DNA from: Pseudomonadota bacterium
Lineage (GTDB): Bacteria; Pseudomonadota; Alphaproteobacteria; Rhizobiales; Rhizobiaceae
Length of the DNA: 64,000 nucleotides
Reading direction: 5' to 3'
NCBI GenBank assembly: GCA_023451735.1
Contig: JAEXYH010000096.1
Span: 1-64,000, forward strand
Made by a program: the position numbers and the translations under genes. The notes below the pieces were generated by a model. It saw nothing but the letters and a program-made list of their open reading frames with translations. It was not told the DNA's origin and searched no databases. Each line of letters starts with the position of its first letter. Position 1 is the first letter of the stretch. Of the stretch, positions 61,397-64,000 are shown one piece after another.

Positions 61397-62844
61397 TGTT
61401 TCGCTATTCCTTGCGGGGGCGGGGCGATGTCAACGAGTGGCGGGATGCGGCCCGTGGTTTTCTGATGGCCGGCATTACGCCGGAATTCATTGAATGGCGG
61501 ACGATGGACGATGCCGACGGGCTGTTCGGTTTCGACGAAAATCGCCTGCCGCAACCGGCGGTTAATCCACCGAAAATCGCCGTGCAGCCGTCGTTCATTC
61601 GATTGGCGGAGGCGGTTGTCTGTCATTCCGATCCGACGCGGTTCGCTCTCCTTTACCGATTGCTATTCAGGCTTTTCCATTCGCATGGATTGCTCAACAT
61701 GGCGTCCGATCCCGATGTGACGACGGCGCGGCGGCTGGCTAAATCGGTCGGCCGGGATTATCACAAGATGACCGCCTTCGTTCGCTTCAAGGAACTGCCT
61801 CTGCCGGAAGGGCAGGCCGGGCGACGGCGCTTCGTGTCATGGTTCGAGCCGGATCATTTCATCATCGCCCGCGTGGCGCCTTTCTTCCAGCGGCGATTTA
61901 CCGACATGGACTGGTTGATCGCCACGCCGAAAGGATCGGCTTCCTGGGACGGCGAGACCCTGAAGACAAACGACGATCCTGCACAGAAGCCTAATCTGCG
62001 CGATGATACCGATGATCTGTGGCGCACCTATTACGCGTCTATCTTCAACCCTGCGCGGCTGAAGGTGAAGATGATGACGACGGAGATGCCGAAGAAATAC
62101 TGGAAGAACCTGCCCGAGGCGGAGCTCATTCCCGGCATGATAGCCAAGGCTGAGGCAAGTGTGCTTGAAATGGCCGCAAAACGTGCGAGCGAACCCTTGC
62201 CGTTCCATCACCGTATACAGGAGGCGGCGGCGAAGGTGCCTGCGGCACCGCATGCGGCGGCAGGCACGCTTGCCGCCGTCCGGGAAGAGGCGCGCCATTG
62301 CACCCGTTGCGACATCCATTGCCTGGCCACCCAGACGGTGTTCGGCGAAGGGCCGACGGATGCGCAAGTGATGGTGATCGGTGAGCAGCCCGGGGACCAG
62401 GAGGATCTGGCTGGAAGGCCCTTTGTCGGGCCGGCAGGAAAGCTGTTTAACGAGACATTGGAACTGGCAGGCATCGAACGTGACGTGCTTTATGTGACCA
62501 ACGCGGTGAAGCATTTCAAATATCAGCCGCGCGGCAAGCGGCGTATTCACCAGAAGCCGAATATGGGCGAGGTGCGGCAATGCCGCTGGTGGCTGCGCCA
62601 GGAACTGGAGCTGGTGAAGCCAAAGCTTATCGTCGCGATGGGAGCAACGGCACTTTTTGCACTGACGGATATGCGGCAGAAGCTGGAAGATGTACGCAGC
62701 GAGCCGATTGCGATGGAGGAGGGCAAGACGTTATTCGTCACGGTTCATCCATCCTATCTGCTTCGTATCCCTGATGAGGGGCTGAGACACGAGCAGCTTG
62801 CCCGTTTCCGCGAGGATATGATCTCTGTGAAAAGGCTGATGTGA
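61393..62844 (+). CDS. UdgX-family uracil-DNA binding protein fused to a radical-SAM-linked domain
   Basis: A 483-residue protein. The N-terminal about 230 residues are the DUF4130-type domain found with radical-SAM partners (MMFRYSLRGRGDVNEW). The C-terminal domain is a Fe-S family 4-like UDG: GEQPGDQEDLAGRPFVGPAG, KRRIHQKP with His386 and HPSYLLRIPD. In mycobacterial UdgX the equivalent His links covalently to the DNA site left by uracil, so this protein may do the same. Cys residues at the domain junction (HCTRCDIHC) could hold the cluster. Confidence 0.88.
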   Translation: MMFRYSLRGRGDVNEWRDAARGFLMAGITPEFIEWRTMDDADGLFGFDENRLPQPAVNPPKIAVQPSFIRLAEAVVCHSDPTRFALLYRLLFRLFHSHGLLNMASDPDVTTARRLAKSVGRDYHKMTAFVRFKELPLPEGQAGRRRFVSWFEPDHFIIARVAPFFQRRFTDMDWLIATPKGSASWDGETLKTNDDPAQKPNLRDDTDDLWRTYYASIFNPARLKVKMMTTEMPKKYWKNLPEAELIPGMIAKAEASVLEMAAKRASEPLPFHHRIQEAAAKVPAAPHAAAGTLAAVREEARHCTRCDIHCLATQTVFGEGPTDAQVMVIGEQPGDQEDLAGRPFVGPAGKLFNETLELAGIERDVLYVTNAVKHFKYQPRGKRRIHQKPNMGEVRQCRWWLRQELELVKPKLIVAMGATALFALTDMRQKLEDVRSEPIAMEEGKTLFVTVHPSYLLRIPDEGLRHEQLARFREDMISVKRLM

Positions 62845-63038
62845 GCGACGATCGGTTATGCACAGGCTTATGCTGCGCTGCGGTGTCGTTTCAGGTCGAA
62901 AATGGTGCAATGCGAGACAGGGATCGGAAAAACCGCGCGCAGTTGTTTCTTCCTCTTAACGCTCAGGCAGCTTGCGCCAAGACGCGTAAGACAATCCCGC
63001 CTAGCTTTGTTCCAGGACCAACCCCGGAGGTGCCGCCC

Positions 63039-63155
63039 ATGACGAGGCGGGTCGCAAGCCTGATCATGTCCGTCTGCGTCGCGTTCGCGATGTGGACGAC
63101 GCTTGCTGTCGGATCACTTCTGATGTGGAAATTCGTCCGGGATTATTCCGGATGA
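63039..63155 (+). CDS. Very small single-pass membrane protein
   Basis: A 38-residue ORF with one hydrophobic helix (LIMSVCVAFAMWTTLAVG) flanked by MTRRVAS and KFVRDYSG. GGAGG lies eight bases before the ATG at 63039. It would be inserted with its basic N-terminus inside. No family is known; it lies 194 bases after the UdgX gene on the same strand. Confidence 0.45.
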   Translation: MTRRVASLIMSVCVAFAMWTTLAVGSLLMWKFVRDYSG

Positions 63156-63176
63156 ATGTGGTCCATGATGGGCCAT

Positions 63177-63204
63177 GGCCGCCTTTGCGAAAGTAGAGGC
63201 GGCC
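63177..63204. terminator. Hairpin between convergent genes
   Basis: GGCCGCCT and AGGCGGCC (8-bp perfect) separated by 12 bases. It sits between the small membrane protein gene and the convergent DUF2235 gene, and may end both transcripts. No T-run. Confidence 0.5.
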
Positions 63205-63232
63205 GATCCCAGTTTATCTGCAGCCGACGCGC

Positions 63233-64000
63233 CTAGCCTACGTATATTGGATTTTTCGGCAGGTTATTCGGATTGTAACTGCTCGCTTCCATACGTGTCC
63301 TTACTGATTGATGCAGCAGGGCGCCATCCGGTATCAGCCGATAATCCCGTCGCGGGATATAGACCGAACGACGGTCGCCGCGTCTACGCCAAGAGTTTTC
63401 GGGAACCCGGCGCGGAATGTATTCCAGCAGCTTCCAGCCGAAACTCATGGAATCGTGCAGGGCAGCGGTCGGGTTTAGTTTCACATACTTGTTGTTGCGT
63501 TCTCCGAGCACGATGTCTTCGACGGTCTTCGCCCGATAGAGGAGGCCAGACTCTCTGGTTTCGCGGATCATCCAGTCTAGGGGGATTTTCACCTGTCCGC
63601 TTTCGGTCTCGGGATAACCGCCGCCGACATCGCCATGCACGCCTGAGAACCAGACTTCCCTGAAATTCTGCTTGCCCTTCACCTTCTTGAACGGGCTGCC
63701 GCGATAATCCTGATTGGCGACCCAGAGTTCGGGCTGGAACATGGTGCGGCGCTCGTCGATCGCCACCGCATGGCGCACCCATTCGACACTCGGGTTCCTT
63801 GCGGTGAACGGATGTGTCTTCATCTGCAACCAGTGTTTTCCGGGTTCGATCACCGAGGCGACCGTATCGAACAGGCCGAGCAGCCTGATTGGCGGGCGGC
63901 CGGTGCGCAAGGTACGCTCATAGAGACGCATGGAGGCGAAAGCGGACCGGTTCTCGCCTTCCTGCACCATGTCGCGATCCACCTCTTCCTGTACCGGGAT
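63233..64000 (-). CDS. DUF2235 alpha/beta-hydrolase-like protein (5' end outside window)
   Basis: The C-terminal 255 residues of a minus-strand gene whose start lies beyond base 64000, because the frame stays open to the edge. LLGLFDTVASV and FSGVHGDVGGGYPETESG are typical of DUF2235 proteins, a family of lipase-like folds that includes type VI secretion phospholipase effectors. The nucleophile motif (GxSRG) is outside the window. Whether it is an effector or a housekeeping hydrolase cannot be told. Confidence 0.75.
   Translation of the reverse strand: MPVQEEVDRDMVQEGENRSAFASMRLYERTLRTGRPPIRLLGLFDTVASVIEPGKHWLQMKTHPFTARNPSVEWVRHAVAIDERRTMFQPELWVANQDYRGSPFKKVKGKQNFREVWFSGVHGDVGGGYPETESGQVKIPLDWMIRETRESGLLYRAKTVEDIVLGERNNKYVKLNPTAALHDSMSFGWKLLEYIPRRVPENSWRRRGDRRSVYIPRRDYRLIPDGALLHQSVRTRMEASSYNPNNLPKNPIYVG

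Overview
This is a chromosomal stretch of an alphaproteobacterium of the Rhizobiaceae (Rhizobium/Agrobacterium type). The evidence is the gene content and order: lpcC next to greA, trxB-lsrB/vtlR followed by two tandem AbcR-type small RNAs, ychF-pth-rplY, petABC-apt, a ClpS2-type adaptor and a petP/petR-like regulator pair, plus GC-rich coding sequence with strong Shine-Dalgarno sites. No rRNA, tRNA, CRISPR array, phage or replication origin was recognised. Most of the window is core chromosome; accessory patches are at about 17.3-19.5 kb (insertion-sequence remnants around a methyltransferase), 24.5-27.8 kb (sensory genes between pth and rplY), 55.6-58.3 kb (a glycosyl-transfer operon) and the right edge.

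Layout. 0-6.2 kb: a truncated CoA-pyrophosphatase-type NUDIX gene and the CCA-adding enzyme, two small stress-type genes behind inverted repeats, hemF, a Na/phosphate cotransporter and trmL. 6.2-13.5 kb: two related ABC exporters on either side of a chemoreceptor, then a membrane-anchored EEP-family hydrolase. 13.5-17.3 kb: the cytochrome bc1 operon petABC behind a perfect FixK/FNR-type box and a 14-codon coupled upstream ORF, then apt. 17.3-19.5 kb: an IS5-family (IS427-like) remnant, an imported methyltransferase, a second IS fragment and a broken NUDIX gene. 19.5-24.5 kb: an arginase-like protein, LysE exporter, two MaoC-type proteins, ychF, clpS2 and pth. 24.5-31.8 kb: a periplasmic binding protein, a GGDEF-EAL protein, rplY and an MHYT-PAS-GGDEF-EAL protein.

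31.8-41.4 kb: a zinc-ribbon protein, a double-Kazal lipoprotein, prs, a lipoprotein, a creatinase-like M24 protein, pgeF, a MidA-like methyltransferase, lgt, ubiK, ybjN, proC and csaA. 41.4-47.7 kb: a MarR / response regulator / histidine kinase operon resembling petP-petR plus kinase, a metallo-beta-lactamase-fold hydrolase, a cold-shock gene and an aspartate aminotransferase. 47.7-55.5 kb: a PQQ-type sugar dehydrogenase, a Ca/H antiporter, an ArsR-controlled old yellow enzyme, the AbcR small-RNA pair, an LsrB/VtlR regulator, trxB and an Lrp-type regulator. 55.5-64 kb: three glycosyl-transfer genes, lpcC, greA, the radical-SAM/UdgX DNA-repair pair and the end of a DUF2235 gene.

How the parts relate: aerobic energy metabolism (petABC, hemF and probable petPR regulators), oxygen and redox regulation (FixK box, LsrB/VtlR, trxB, nemA), c-di-GMP signalling (two proteins) and surface-polysaccharide synthesis (lpcC and the GT operon) dominate. 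The most notable non-routine items are the AbcR pair with a candidate operator, the FixK box and upstream ORF of petABC, the IS-bounded methyltransferase, the Kazal lipoprotein, the low-GC glycosyl operon and the radical-SAM/UdgX pair. I did not find a system that I can call wholly undescribed.
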